Shown here: piece after piece, positions 54,111-62,356 of the stretch
How the letters are laid out: every line of letters begins with the position of its first letter
Numbering within the stretch: position 1 is the stretch's first letter
Assembly (NCBI RefSeq): GCF_011397115.1
Contig: NZ_AP022822.1
Location: 1,725,001-1,789,000 of the forward strand
Source of the DNA: Enterococcus saigonensis
GTDB taxonomy: Bacteria > Bacillota > Bacilli > Lactobacillales > Enterococcaceae
Direction: 5' to 3'
Length of the DNA: 64,000 nt
The notes under the pieces: model-generated
What the model saw: the letters and a program-made list of their open reading frames with translations, nothing else
What the model was told of the DNA's origin: nothing
Database searches by the model: none
Translations under genes and position numbers: made by a program

Positions 54111-54207
54111 TCATTTCGACTTATGAAAGCGTATTGATTTTTAACAGAAAGTTACACAGAAATTATTGTCACTGGATAAAAAATTTTTATTAACATAAAC
54201 TAAAAAA

Positions 54208-54233
54208 TACCCGCGCTTTATAAGCGACGGGTT
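54208..54233 (-). terminator. Terminator of ppdK
   Basis: ACCCGCGCTT pairs with AAGCG(A)CGGGT (one bulge), followed on the minus strand by ATTTTTTAG. Confidence 0.78.
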
Positions 54234-54257
54234 CAAATTACTAATGGAACTTAAAAT

Positions 54258-56867
54258 TCAAATTGAAATCTTCTTTTTTATTTTTGAATTTGCAATTGCA
54301 GCTTTGGCGCAGGCAAGACGGGCATTGGGGATTCGATAGGGTGAACAAGAGACATAATCTACAGGCAAAGTCTGAATAAAGGAGATAGAAACTGGATCTC
54401 CTCCCACTTCTCCGCAGACGCCAACTGATAAGGATTTTTTTTCTTGTTTCCCCATTTCTGAAGCCATACGCATTAATTCTCCTACACCTTCTTGATCCAA
54501 ATGTTGGAAAGGGTCATTTGGTAGAATTTCGTGATGTGTGTAAGTTGGTAAAAACTTGTGAGCGTCATCTCTTGAATAGCCATAAGTTAATTGCGTTAAG
54601 TCATTTGTCCCAAAACTGAAAAAGTCAGCAACTTGTGCAAGTTGATTTGCAATTAAACAAGCCCTAGGAATTTCAATCATCGTCCCAATTTCAAACGGCA
54701 AGCGCATTTTTGTTTTTTCGAATAAATCGTTAATAATTTCTACACAACTGTCCTTTGCCATACTAAACTCTTTTATCGTCCCAACTAAAGGAATCATAAT
54801 ATGTGGTATTACCGTAATTTCTTCTTCCTTAGATACTTCAAGCGCAGCTTCAATGATCGCTGCAACTTGCATTTGATAAATTTCTGGACGTATAATTCCT
54901 AGGCGAACCCCCCGCAGACCTAACATTGGATTCACTTCTGCCAAGCTTTTCGCTTTTGCGATTACGGAGTGGCTATTTAAGTTTAATTCTTGCGCAATTC
55001 CACGTAATTCTTGTCTATCTTGTGGTAAGAATTCATGTAACGGTGGATCTAGTAAACGAATTGTACAAGGTAATTCACCTAATATCTGATATATTTGACG
55101 AAAATCGTTTTTTTGTTTCTCTTTAAGATAAGCTAATGCTTCATCCACTCGACTGCCTTCTGCTAAAATTAATTGGCGCATCATTTTTAAACGGTCCGCT
55201 TGAAAAAACATGTGCTCTGTTCGAGCTAATCCAATTCCTTTTGCTCCTTTTAAAAGTGCCTCTTTTATGTCACGGGGCGTTTCCGCATTCCCATAAACAG
55301 ACATTGCAGCGTGATCATCACAAATTTTCAAAATTTTTTCTAAAACTTCAGAAGTTTCAGCCTCATTTAAAGTTAACTTTCCTAAATAAATGCGCCCACT
55401 GCTGCCATCGACTGAAATAAAATCTCCTGTTTGTAAAATTCCGTCGACAAAACTTGCCATTTCTTTTTCTTCATCGACTTGTAAATTTTCACAGCCTACA
55501 ACACAACATACGCCCATCCCTCTTGCTACGACTGCTGCATGAGAAGTCATTCCACCACGAGCAGTCACGATAGCTTCACTCACACTCATACCTTCTATAT
55601 CTTCTGGGGAAGTTTCATTACGGACTAGAATCACCTTTTTACCTTTCCTAGACATTTCTTTTGCAGCTTCCGCCGTAAAGGCTATCTGACCTACAGCAGC
55701 TCCTGGACTAGCTGGCAAGCCACGGACAATCACCGTTTCTATTTTTGCTTCATCGGTAAATGTGGGGTGCAACAATTGTCCAATCATTTCTTCGTCAATA
55801 CGCGCAATCAATGTTTCTTCACTAATCAACCCCTCTGTCATTAAATCATAAGCTATTGCAACTGCCGCTTGAGGAGTTCGCTTACCGTTACGAGTTTGTA
55901 ACATATATAACTTTCCTGCTTCAATAGTAAATTCAACATCTTGCATATCACAATAGTGTTTTTCTAGTTGATTTGCGATTTTAGTTAATTCATCGTACAC
56001 CTGTGGCATTGCTTCTTGTAGTCCACTTATTGATTCTGGTGTTCGAATTCCAGCTACAATATCTTCGCCTTGAGCTTGTAGTAAGTATTCTCCGTAGACA
56101 CCTTTTTCTCCGGTAGCTGGATTTCGAGTAAACATTACACCTGTTCCAGATTCTGCAGAATAATTACCAAAAACCATCTGTTGAATAGTTACAGCAGTTC
56201 CCAGATTATCTGGGATACCGTGAATACGACGGTACACCTTAGCCCGTTGATTATTCCAACTGGAAAAAACTGCTTCAACCGCAATTAGCAACTGTTCATA
56301 AGCATCTTGCGGAAATTTTCGTCCTGTCATAGTGGCAAAAATTTTTTGATAATTCGTGATGATAACCTTCCATTCTGCCTCAGTTTTTGTTTCTGTAGGA
56401 ATTGTTCCAAAATTTGTCGTTGCAACATTATACACAACGTCGGCAAACATTTGAATTAAGCGACAATAGCATTGAAAAGCAAAGTCCCTATTTCCAGTAA
56501 TTTTACTTAATGCATGCACGGTCTTATCATTTAAACCTAAGTTTAATATTGTATCCATCATTCCTGGCATTGAATATTTTGCACCACTGCGAACCGATAA
56601 CAGTAGCGGATTGACGCCTATACCAAAAGTTTTAGATGATAACATTTCCAATTCTTTTATTTGAAATATAATCTCCTCCACTAGTGATCCCGATAACGAT
56701 TTAGTTTCTTGTATCAGATAATTCCGACATGCTTCTGTACTAATAACAAAACCATTAGGAACTGGTAAATTAAGATTTTTCATTTCACATAAGTTTGCTC
56801 CTTTACCGCCCAAGAGATCTTTCCATTCTTTTTTTCCTTCATGAAAACGATACGTTAATTTAGCCAT
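54258..56867 (-). CDS. ppdK: Pyruvate, phosphate dikinase
   Basis: 869 aa. Interconverts PEP and pyruvate with ATP and phosphate. N-terminal nucleotide-binding domain (GGKGANLCEM), central swivelling domain with ARGGMTSHAAVVARGMG (catalytic His, with the adjacent Thr that the regulator phosphorylates), C-terminal PEP domain with EHMFF, PLVGTIKEF and VGVCGEVGGDP (catalytic Cys). Divergent from its regulators; promoter flanked by CcpN-type boxes, so made mainly when gluconeogenic flow is wanted. Confidence 0.95.
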   Translation of the reverse strand: MAKLTYRFHEGKKEWKDLLGGKGANLCEMKNLNLPVPNGFVISTEACRNYLIQETKSLSGSLVEEIIFQIKELEMLSSKTFGIGVNPLLLSVRSGAKYSMPGMMDTILNLGLNDKTVHALSKITGNRDFAFQCYCRLIQMFADVVYNVATTNFGTIPTETKTEAEWKVIITNYQKIFATMTGRKFPQDAYEQLLIAVEAVFSSWNNQRAKVYRRIHGIPDNLGTAVTIQQMVFGNYSAESGTGVMFTRNPATGEKGVYGEYLLQAQGEDIVAGIRTPESISGLQEAMPQVYDELTKIANQLEKHYCDMQDVEFTIEAGKLYMLQTRNGKRTPQAAVAIAYDLMTEGLISEETLIARIDEEMIGQLLHPTFTDEAKIETVIVRGLPASPGAAVGQIAFTAEAAKEMSRKGKKVILVRNETSPEDIEGMSVSEAIVTARGGMTSHAAVVARGMGVCCVVGCENLQVDEEKEMASFVDGILQTGDFISVDGSSGRIYLGKLTLNEAETSEVLEKILKICDDHAAMSVYGNAETPRDIKEALLKGAKGIGLARTEHMFFQADRLKMMRQLILAEGSRVDEALAYLKEKQKNDFRQIYQILGELPCTIRLLDPPLHEFLPQDRQELRGIAQELNLNSHSVIAKAKSLAEVNPMLGLRGVRLGIIRPEIYQMQVAAIIEAALEVSKEEEITVIPHIMIPLVGTIKEFSMAKDSCVEIINDLFEKTKMRLPFEIGTMIEIPRACLIANQLAQVADFFSFGTNDLTQLTYGYSRDDAHKFLPTYTHHEILPNDPFQHLDQEGVGELMRMASEMGKQEKKSLSVGVCGEVGGDPVSISFIQTLPVDYVSCSPYRIPNARLACAKAAIANSKIKKKISI

Positions 56868-56881
56868 ACTATTACCTCCAA

Positions 56882-56892
56882 AGTGATATACT
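56882..56892. promoter_or_regulatory. CcpN-type box 1
   Basis: AGTGATATACT, 10 of 11 positions to the recalled B. subtilis CcpN motif TRTGHYATAYW. It lies just downstream of the predicted ppdK transcription start. Confidence 0.65.
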
Positions 56893-56907
56893 ATTCATTG
56901 TAAACCG

Positions 56908-56936
56908 ACTATACCTTTGTAAATATATTTTGTCAA
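56908..56936 (-). promoter_or_regulatory. Promoter of ppdK
   Basis: Minus strand: TTGACA at 56936-56931, 17-bp spacer, TATAGT at 56913-56908. Consensus-strength, sitting between CcpN-type boxes 1 and 2. Confidence 0.85.
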
Positions 56937-56943
56937 TAAAAAA

Positions 56944-56954
56944 TATGATATACT
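56944..56954. promoter_or_regulatory. CcpN-type box 2
   Basis: TATGATATACT, a full match to the recalled motif, 8 bp upstream of the ppdK -35. It shares TGATATACTATT with box 1, 62 bp away. Confidence 0.7.
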
Positions 56955-56964
56955 ATTATTTATT

Positions 56965-56975
56965 TTGGACATACT
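56965..56975. promoter_or_regulatory. Possible CcpN-type box 3
   Basis: TTGGACATACT, 9 of 11 positions. It lies near the likely ccpN promoter (TATAAT at 56983-56988), so it could serve autoregulation. Confidence 0.4.
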
Positions 56976-57057
56976 ATATAAATATAATGTGTTTTATTTA
57001 GGCTAAAAGTGATAGAATCAAAAGATAGCAAGTCAAACAAGGATTGGAGGGATTAAA

Positions 57058-57672
57058 TTGGAATTATCGAAACGCCAATTGGCCATTATTGAAATTGTAA
57101 AGAAAAATCAGCCTATTAGTGGAGAAAAGATTGCCGAAATACTGGGTCTCTCTCGTGCTACGTTACGAAATGATTTTTCTATTTTGACCATGACCGATGT
57201 TCTTCAAGCACGTCCAAAAGTTGGCTATGTTTATGCTGGCCCACTCAATCAAAGTGAAACTTTAAAAGAACTACTTACTATTCCTGTCAAAGAAATTATG
57301 ATTCCACCTTTAAATATTCCACAAGAAAGTACGATTTATGATGCAATTACGACACTTTTTATGTATGATGTCGGCTCTTTATACGTTGTGAATGATCGTC
57401 ATGAATTAGTCGGTTTATTGTCTCGTAAAGATTTATTACGTGCCTCATTAAATAAAATGATTGATATAACACCAGTTACTGTGGTGATGACACGATTTCC
57501 TCAAATCAGCACTTGTTTTGAAGAAGACCTTCTTTTAACTGCAGCAGAAAAGTTACGTACGCTTCACGTTGATTCTTTACCAGTTATAAAAAAAGATAAT
57601 TCTAACATTGCTGTTGGCAAAATTACTAAAACTCGAATTCACGATTATCTAATTGAAAAAGTAAAGGAGTAA
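57058..57672 (+). CDS. ccpN: CcpN-type transcriptional regulator (HTH plus two CBS)
   Basis: 204 aa from TTG at 57058 (GGAGGGATTAAA upstream). HTH about 5-55 (ISGEKIAEILGLSRATLRND) and two CBS domains (about 77-130 and 138-200). CcpN binds ATP/ADP through the CBS pair and represses gluconeogenic genes in glycolytic conditions. The neighbours ppdK and PPDK regulatory protein, and the boxes in the divergent promoter, support this job. Confidence 0.9.
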   Translation: MELSKRQLAIIEIVKKNQPISGEKIAEILGLSRATLRNDFSILTMTDVLQARPKVGYVYAGPLNQSETLKELLTIPVKEIMIPPLNIPQESTIYDAITTLFMYDVGSLYVVNDRHELVGLLSRKDLLRASLNKMIDITPVTVVMTRFPQISTCFEEDLLLTAAEKLRTLHVDSLPVIKKDNSNIAVGKITKTRIHDYLIEKVKE

Positions 57673-57676
57673 ACAG

Positions 57677-58501
57677 ATGGACAAGTTATCAATTGTGGTT
57701 ATTTCAGATGTTTCAGGAGATGCGGCCCAAGTTTTAGCCAATGCAGCAGCTGGGCAATTTCGTGGAAAAATGATTGATTTAAAACGTTATCCCTTAGTAC
57801 GGGACAAACAAACACTTAGAGAAATTTTATTAGAAGCCAAAGAAAAAAATAGCGCAGTCTTAACTACCTTTATTCAAGATGAGCTAGCTATAGAAGTAAA
57901 AAATTTTTGTAAAGAAAATAAATTGCAACATCAAGAACTTTTAAATTCAATCTTACACATGTTCGAAACGTTGACAGATACATTGCCAATTAACGATCCT
58001 TCCTCTGTTAGTCAATTGAACGATCAATATTATTACCGGATGAACGCGATTAATTTTGCTTCACGTTATGACGATGGTAAAGATCCCAAAGGATTTCTAA
58101 AAGCTGACTTAGTTATCTTGGGACCTTCACGGACATCCAAAACACCGCTGTCCATGTATTTGGCTAACCAATCAATTAAAGTTGCAAATTTACCTTTAAT
58201 TCCAGAAGTGAACTTGCCAACAGAGTTAAATCAGGTACCTAAGGAAAAAATTATTGGCTTGATTGCAGACCCCGAGTATATCAAAAAATTTCGTCACTCT
58301 CGTCTTTATGCACTAGGTCTTACCAATGATAGCAGTTATACAGATGAAAAACGCATCCAAAATGAGATGCGCTATGCAAAAGAACTTTATCAAAAATATG
58401 GAATTCAGTCTTTTGATGTAACAAATCGTTCAATTGAAGAAACAGCCGGCTTAATCTTAGAGACACACCCACATTTGGCTAGTCTTGGCAGCAAGCTTTA
58501 A
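57677..58501 (+). CDS. PPDK regulatory protein (bifunctional kinase/phosphorylase)
   Basis: 274 aa, DUF299 family. ADP-dependent kinase and Pi-dependent phosphorylase acting on the Thr next to the catalytic His of PPDK. P-loop GPSRTSKTP at 149-157. Starts 4 bp after the ccpN stop with AAAGGAG upstream, so co-transcribed. Gives post-translational control to the enzyme whose transcription CcpN controls. Confidence 0.92.
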   Translation: MDKLSIVVISDVSGDAAQVLANAAAGQFRGKMIDLKRYPLVRDKQTLREILLEAKEKNSAVLTTFIQDELAIEVKNFCKENKLQHQELLNSILHMFETLTDTLPINDPSSVSQLNDQYYYRMNAINFASRYDDGKDPKGFLKADLVILGPSRTSKTPLSMYLANQSIKVANLPLIPEVNLPTELNQVPKEKIIGLIADPEYIKKFRHSRLYALGLTNDSSYTDEKRIQNEMRYAKELYQKYGIQSFDVTNRSIEETAGLILETHPHLASLGSKL

Positions 58502-58602
58502 TCCAAATTGCCAATGCAAATTATATATGCCCGCTTTCGTAAAAGATAAAAAAATATTCCCACAATCATTCTTCAAATAAAGCAATTATCCGAAAAAGAC
58601 AA

Positions 58603-58650
58603 AGCGCTTGAATTCCCACATCCTAATGGATAGTTGGTAATTCAAGCGCT
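58603..58650. terminator. Bidirectional terminator (PPDK regulator / tRNA-binding gene)
   Basis: AGCGCTTGAATT pairs with AATTCAAGCGCT, with inner CCA/TGG and TCC/GGA pairs; between convergent genes. Confidence 0.7.
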
Positions 58651-58705
58651 TATTTCATGATACCAATAGATTTAACCTACACGCGTCCCATTTGGAACTT
58701 CTTTT

Positions 58706-59017
58706 TCAGGTATTGCCAAAACCGGTGTGATTTTTATTTGCATAACCAATATCAAAAAACATTCCCTGCGATTCAATACCAAACAATGTCTTGGGTGCTA
58801 AATTAACGACAAATAAAGCTTGTAACCCTGCAATTTCTGCCTGTGGATTTTTTCTTTCTTGTTTCATTCCGACTAAAATAGTTCGTTGAAATTCGCCAAA
58901 ATCTACCTCTAACCTTACTAATTTGTCTGACTCTGCAATCTCGAGAACTTTTATTATCTTCCCCACGCGTATGTCAATCTTCTCTAAATCTTTTATAGTA
59001 ATCATTGGTTTAATCAT
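58706..59017 (-). CDS. tRNA-binding (EMAP/Trbp111/CsaA-like) OB-fold protein
   Basis: 103 aa from MIKPMITIKDLEKIDIRVG; AAGGAG lies 9 nt upstream. Family motif DIRVGKIIKVLEIAESDKLVRLEVDFG, then LVGMKQER and AIFG-type region LFGIESQGM. Such stand-alone domains bind tRNA or act as chaperones (CsaA). The start lies inside the end of the MscS gene (8-bp overlap), so translation is coupled. C-terminal tail NKNHTGFGNT is unlike CsaA. Confidence 0.82.
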   Translation of the reverse strand: MIKPMITIKDLEKIDIRVGKIIKVLEIAESDKLVRLEVDFGEFQRTILVGMKQERKNPQAEIAGLQALFVVNLAPKTLFGIESQGMFFDIGYANKNHTGFGNT

Positions 59018-59939
59018 TTTTATTTTCTCCTTGAGTAAAATAAATTCTTTTACTCGCCATCTGTAGATCTTCATCCCGAAAACTTTTCAATATTTTTTGA
59101 TGTAATTTTGTTGCGACTTGTGTCCCTTTTGTATAATAGACAACATACCGTGTTTTCAATACAATGCCTGATTCTGTCACAGTCACAATTGAAATGGGCT
59201 TTAAATTCCCATCAAACAATTGCAATTGCTTTAAAACGACTTTTTTGTACTGCAGATCTGTTAAATATTCTTTTTCAAAATCTACATAATAAGACAAAAG
59301 AATTTCTGCTATGATTTCTTGTGCCCGTTGCCAATTACTTTCAAAAGCCACCGTATAACTAATTTCTTTCCAAATAAAAGGAGTCATAGCGTTATAATTA
59401 TAAACAGCTTCTGTCAAAATTTTACTATTTGGAATTTTGACCGTACGCCCAGTAGGTGCTTCAGATTCAAACCAATGTCCAATTTCCATTAATGTAAAGT
59501 ATAATATTCCTACTGAAATAACTTCCCCTTTCACGTCTCCAATTTCAATTCGATCATATATTCTAAAGTGATGCTTATTCACAATTAAAAACCAACCTGC
59601 TAGATTACTAATTAATCCCTTAACAGCTAAAGAAAGAAGGATAACCATAAATATTAGTCCAATTACAAAAGTATCTAACGCATTCAACCATAGACACGTC
59701 AAACTGACTAAAAAGAAAAATCGTATGATAAAGTCTGTAATTTTAGCAACGATATTTAATATTTTGACATTTTCAATGACCTTTTTCCAAAACTTATAAA
59801 AGAGCCTTTCTAAAACGATCAACAGAAATAACAAGATAACTGACATGCCAATTTTACCACTTAACTCATTAGGGTCTTGCACATTATTAATGATTTCTCG
59901 TACAAATTTTGCCAATATGTTTTCTGTTTCCCCTGCCAT
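59010..59939 (-). CDS. MscS-family mechanosensitive channel
   Basis: 309 aa. Several N-terminal helices; the pore helix and beta domain region GLISNLAGWFLIVNKHHFRIYDRIEIGD shows the MscS signature with a shortened pore segment. The rest is soluble. Function: pressure-relief or solute channel; gating not predictable. RBS AAAGGTGGG. Leads a two-gene operon with the tRNA-binding protein. Confidence 0.85.
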   Translation of the reverse strand: MAGETENILAKFVREIINNVQDPNELSGKIGMSVILLFLLIVLERLFYKFWKKVIENVKILNIVAKITDFIIRFFFLVSLTCLWLNALDTFVIGLIFMVILLSLAVKGLISNLAGWFLIVNKHHFRIYDRIEIGDVKGEVISVGILYFTLMEIGHWFESEAPTGRTVKIPNSKILTEAVYNYNAMTPFIWKEISYTVAFESNWQRAQEIIAEILLSYYVDFEKEYLTDLQYKKVVLKQLQLFDGNLKPISIVTVTESGIVLKTRYVVYYTKGTQVATKLHQKILKSFRDEDLQMASKRIYFTQGENKND

Positions 59940-60050
59940 TTCATCCCACCTTTTTTCTTTTATGTTACGCTAAGTCGTTAGGCAAAACAAACAAAAACCT
60001 AATCTATCACAAATAACATAAAAAGCGTTCATTCCACTATTTTTTAGACA

Positions 60051-60098
60051 AAAACCCAGGAACTAAGCAGAATAAATACTGCTTAGTTCCTGGGTTTT
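60051..60098 (-). terminator. Terminator of the gls operon, 20-bp perfect stem
   Basis: 60051-60070 pairs perfectly with 60079-60098; on the minus strand TTTTTGTC follows. Confidence 0.9.
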
Positions 60099-60116
60099 AT
60101 TTGGATAAGAATAAGC

Positions 60117-60716
60117 TTACTCTACCCGTGGTTCTCTAGCTTCTTGCACATTTTCTTTCACATCTTGTGCACCTTCACTGACTTTATCGCCAGCTTTTCC
60201 TAAAGCATTCTTCGCTTTTTCAGTTTGTTTTGAGGCAAATTCTCCTGTAGCAGAAGCTGCATCAGATAGTTGGTCTTGCACAGTCACGGAATCTTTTTCA
60301 TGCTGTTCTTTTGTTTTTACATCAACTACATCTACGTTTACTTCAATCACATCTAATCCTGTCATATTTTTCACTTCGCGAGCAATTACTTCTTTAATTT
60401 GATCGTAAATTGAAGTAATATCTTTGCCGTATTCCGCTACAATAGAAAGATCAACTGCTACTTGTTTTTTACCAACTTCAACGTCAATGCCAGAAGTTGG
60501 GTTATCTGTATTTACTAATTTGCCAGCTATATTGGAGAAGAAACCACCATCAACTGTTAATAAACCACTAATTTCATCAAGTGCAATACCGATGATTTTT
60601 TCAACAACTTTGTCATCAAAAGTCAACTCACCTTTAATTCCCTCAGATTTTTTTACTGGTGGTGTTGGTGGTACTGGTTTTGTTTCTGGTTTCATTCCGG
60701 GTGTTTTGTTTTCCAT
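60117..60716 (-). CDS. gls24: Asp23/Gls24 family envelope stress protein
   Basis: 199 aa. A Pro/Lys-rich N-terminus precedes the Asp23 domain (about 28-135, GELTFDDKVVEKIIGIALDE) and a helical Ala/Glu/Lys-rich tail (about 140-199). Asp23 is anchored to the membrane by AmaP, encoded two genes upstream. Gls24 proteins of enterococci protect against bile salts and starvation. RBS TTTAGGAGGAA. Last gene of the operon. Confidence 0.92.
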   Translation of the reverse strand: MENKTPGMKPETKPVPPTPPVKKSEGIKGELTFDDKVVEKIIGIALDEISGLLTVDGGFFSNIAGKLVNTDNPTSGIDVEVGKKQVAVDLSIVAEYGKDITSIYDQIKEVIAREVKNMTGLDVIEVNVDVVDVKTKEQHEKDSVTVQDQLSDAASATGEFASKQTEKAKNALGKAGDKVSEGAQDVKENVQEAREPRVE

Positions 60717-60781
60717 ATTAAATTCCTCCTAAATATTTGTTAACCGAACTTACGGTTTAATCACTTCCATCACTTAACTTT

Positions 60782-60973
60782 TTACCGTCTCGAGCGAAAT
60801 TGCTCAAAAAAACCAATAGATTGCAGATAAAAACCCAAATATAAACCAATAGCTGTGAATATTACTAACAATAATGTCTTTAAAATGCCAATCGTAAGAA
60901 TTAAGATAGCTAGCAATAAACCAAGGGCTCCGCAAATCAAAGGATATTTATATTGTGCGACAAATTCTTTCAT
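60782..60973 (-). CDS. DUF2273 small membrane protein
   Basis: 63 aa, two helices (about 12-30 and 34-52), ending FFEQFRSRR. It is the usual partner between AmaP and Asp23 in Gram-positive stress operons. RBS AGGAGGGG. Probably part of the membrane anchoring complex; activity unknown. Confidence 0.88.
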   Translation of the reverse strand: MKEFVAQYKYPLICGALGLLLAILILTIGILKTLLLVIFTAIGLYLGFYLQSIGFFEQFRSRR

Positions 60974-60984
60974 TGTAACCCCTC

Positions 60985-61548
60985 CTATAGAACTCTTGGT
61001 TCATCATTTTCGTGTTTTTGTTCACGAAAATCTTTAAAAACGACATCCGTTACGATTTCCTGTTTGGCACCAAATAACTGGTTTAAGTCATTTTTGATTT
61101 TATCTGCCAGCGCAGCTTGCCTTTGTGTTGTCTGGAAAACTTTGCGCATTTGGCCACTAACGTAGATTTTAATTTTCTTTTTCTTAATTACCGCTTTAAC
61201 TGATGGATTGGCAATGAAAGGTTCTTCTTTGACTGCTGTCAATACATAGCTTTCTACGGCTTTTTTTTGAATTGTCAACGTCCCATTTTCACTATTAATT
61301 TCCAACTCATTACTCACTTTCGGGAAGAAAATAATCACGAAAATACTAATAATCAGCAAAATTAACAAACCTGCTGCTGACCAAAATAAGAATTGCGCCA
61401 TCCCATCACCAATAAGTGGATACGTTGTAAAAGGGCGTAACATAAAAGACCAGCCTGCCACAAATTGAGTTGTAATCAATGTGTGAAAAAGAGGAAAGAA
61501 TAAGAAAAAGACAACTAAAAGTAAAACAACTTTTGTACTTTTCCGCAT
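60985..61548 (-). CDS. amaP: Alkaline shock membrane anchor protein AmaP
   Basis: 187 aa. Two N-terminal helices (about 7-29 and 53-77), then a soluble Asp23-like domain (ISENGTLTIQKKAVESYV-type). In Staphylococcus, AmaP ties Asp23 to the membrane. RBS GGAAGTG. Followed after 11 bp by the DUF2273 gene. Confidence 0.88.
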   Translation of the reverse strand: MRKSTKVVLLLVVFFLFFPLFHTLITTQFVAGWSFMLRPFTTYPLIGDGMAQFLFWSAAGLLILLIISIFVIIFFPKVSNELEINSENGTLTIQKKAVESYVLTAVKEEPFIANPSVKAVIKKKKIKIYVSGQMRKVFQTTQRQAALADKIKNDLNQLFGAKQEIVTDVVFKDFREQKHENDEPRVL

Positions 61549-61565
61549 ACTATCACTTCCTTCTT

Positions 61566-61814
61566 CTAAGCTGCTTTTTTACCAACGAAAAATGACACTA
61601 CCGCAACTAAAATAACCGCACCAATTAATGATGGAAAAATTGCCATACCTCCAATTACTGGTCCCCAAGTACCAAATAATGCTTGGCCAATGGATGAACC
61701 AATCAAACCTGCTAAAACATTTAAGATTAATCCCATGGAGGATCCTTTATTTGTAATTGCTCCAGCAATTGCTCCAATTACACCACCAACAATTAACGAC
61801 CATATAAAGCCCAT
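61566..61814 (-). CDS. glsB: GlsB/YeaQ/YmgE family membrane protein
   Basis: 82 aa from MGFIWSLIVGGVIGAIAGA; start chosen for GAAAGGAG 8 nt upstream. Three Gly/Ala-rich helices. In E. faecalis glsB is linked to gls24; here it leads the operon. Role in envelope stress inferred from this link. Confidence 0.87.
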   Translation of the reverse strand: MGFIWSLIVGGVIGAIAGAITNKGSSMGLILNVLAGLIGSSIGQALFGTWGPVIGGMAIFPSLIGAVILVAVVSFFVGKKAA

Positions 61815-61837
61815 AATCCACACTCCTTTCAAATTTT

Positions 61838-61852
61838 ATTTAAACGCTTGCT
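61838..61852. promoter_or_regulatory. Near-cre site upstream of glsB
   Basis: ATTTAAACGCTTGCT matches the CcpA operator WTGNAANCGNWNNCW except for the first G. It lies between the extended -10 and glsB, a place that would block transcription. Confidence 0.35.
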
Positions 61853-61872
61853 TTTGATTAATATCTATAAAA

Positions 61873-61881
61873 ATCATAGCA
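61873..61881 (-). promoter_or_regulatory. Extended -10 of the gls operon
   Basis: TGCTATGAT on the minus strand, 59 bp before the glsB start. The -35 is weak. Confidence 0.45.
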
Positions 61882-62310
61882 TTTTCTGAAAAAAACATTA
61901 AACAAAGTGTATCTAAAAAAAGCTCTTATAATAATAAAAAAACAAAAAAATATTGAAGCTAAATGAAACAAACGAAACAATTTAAAATAAAAATAAGACA
62001 TTTATCCTTATTAAACTGCCATTCATCAAAGTATTAAGAAATTATTAAAACGATTGTTAAATATCTTTTTCTTTAACTCAGACGTAATTTTTAATCGATA
62101 AAAAAACAGGTAAAAATATTAAGAATTTCTTAAGATGTTTTTTTGATATTCGTAAGTTAAAGGAGAATAAGCCCAATTTTGATCTTATATCAGAAGAGTA
62201 TTATCCACTTATTTCCAATTTTTAAACTTAATTTTTCTGCTTCCTTTTTTATTACACCACTCAAAATATTCTCTATAAAAATGACAGCAAGATTATCTAT
62301 TATTCTATAA
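61882..62310. other. AT-rich intergenic region
   Basis: About 430 bp. No ORF, RNA or strong repeat recognised. Confidence 0.5.
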
Positions 62311-62353
62311 AAAAAAACACGTTGCCGATTTATAATCAGCAACGTGTTTTTTA
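62311..62353 (-). terminator. Terminator of the POT transporter gene
   Basis: AAAAAACACGTTGC pairs with GCAACGTGTTTTTT, T/A rich ends, just past the dtpT stop. Confidence 0.88.
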
Positions 62354-62356
62354 CTA

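Noticed and set aside
54002..54170. S-box riboswitch for the cystine transporter
   Set aside because: The short AT-rich leader lacks the conserved S-box core.
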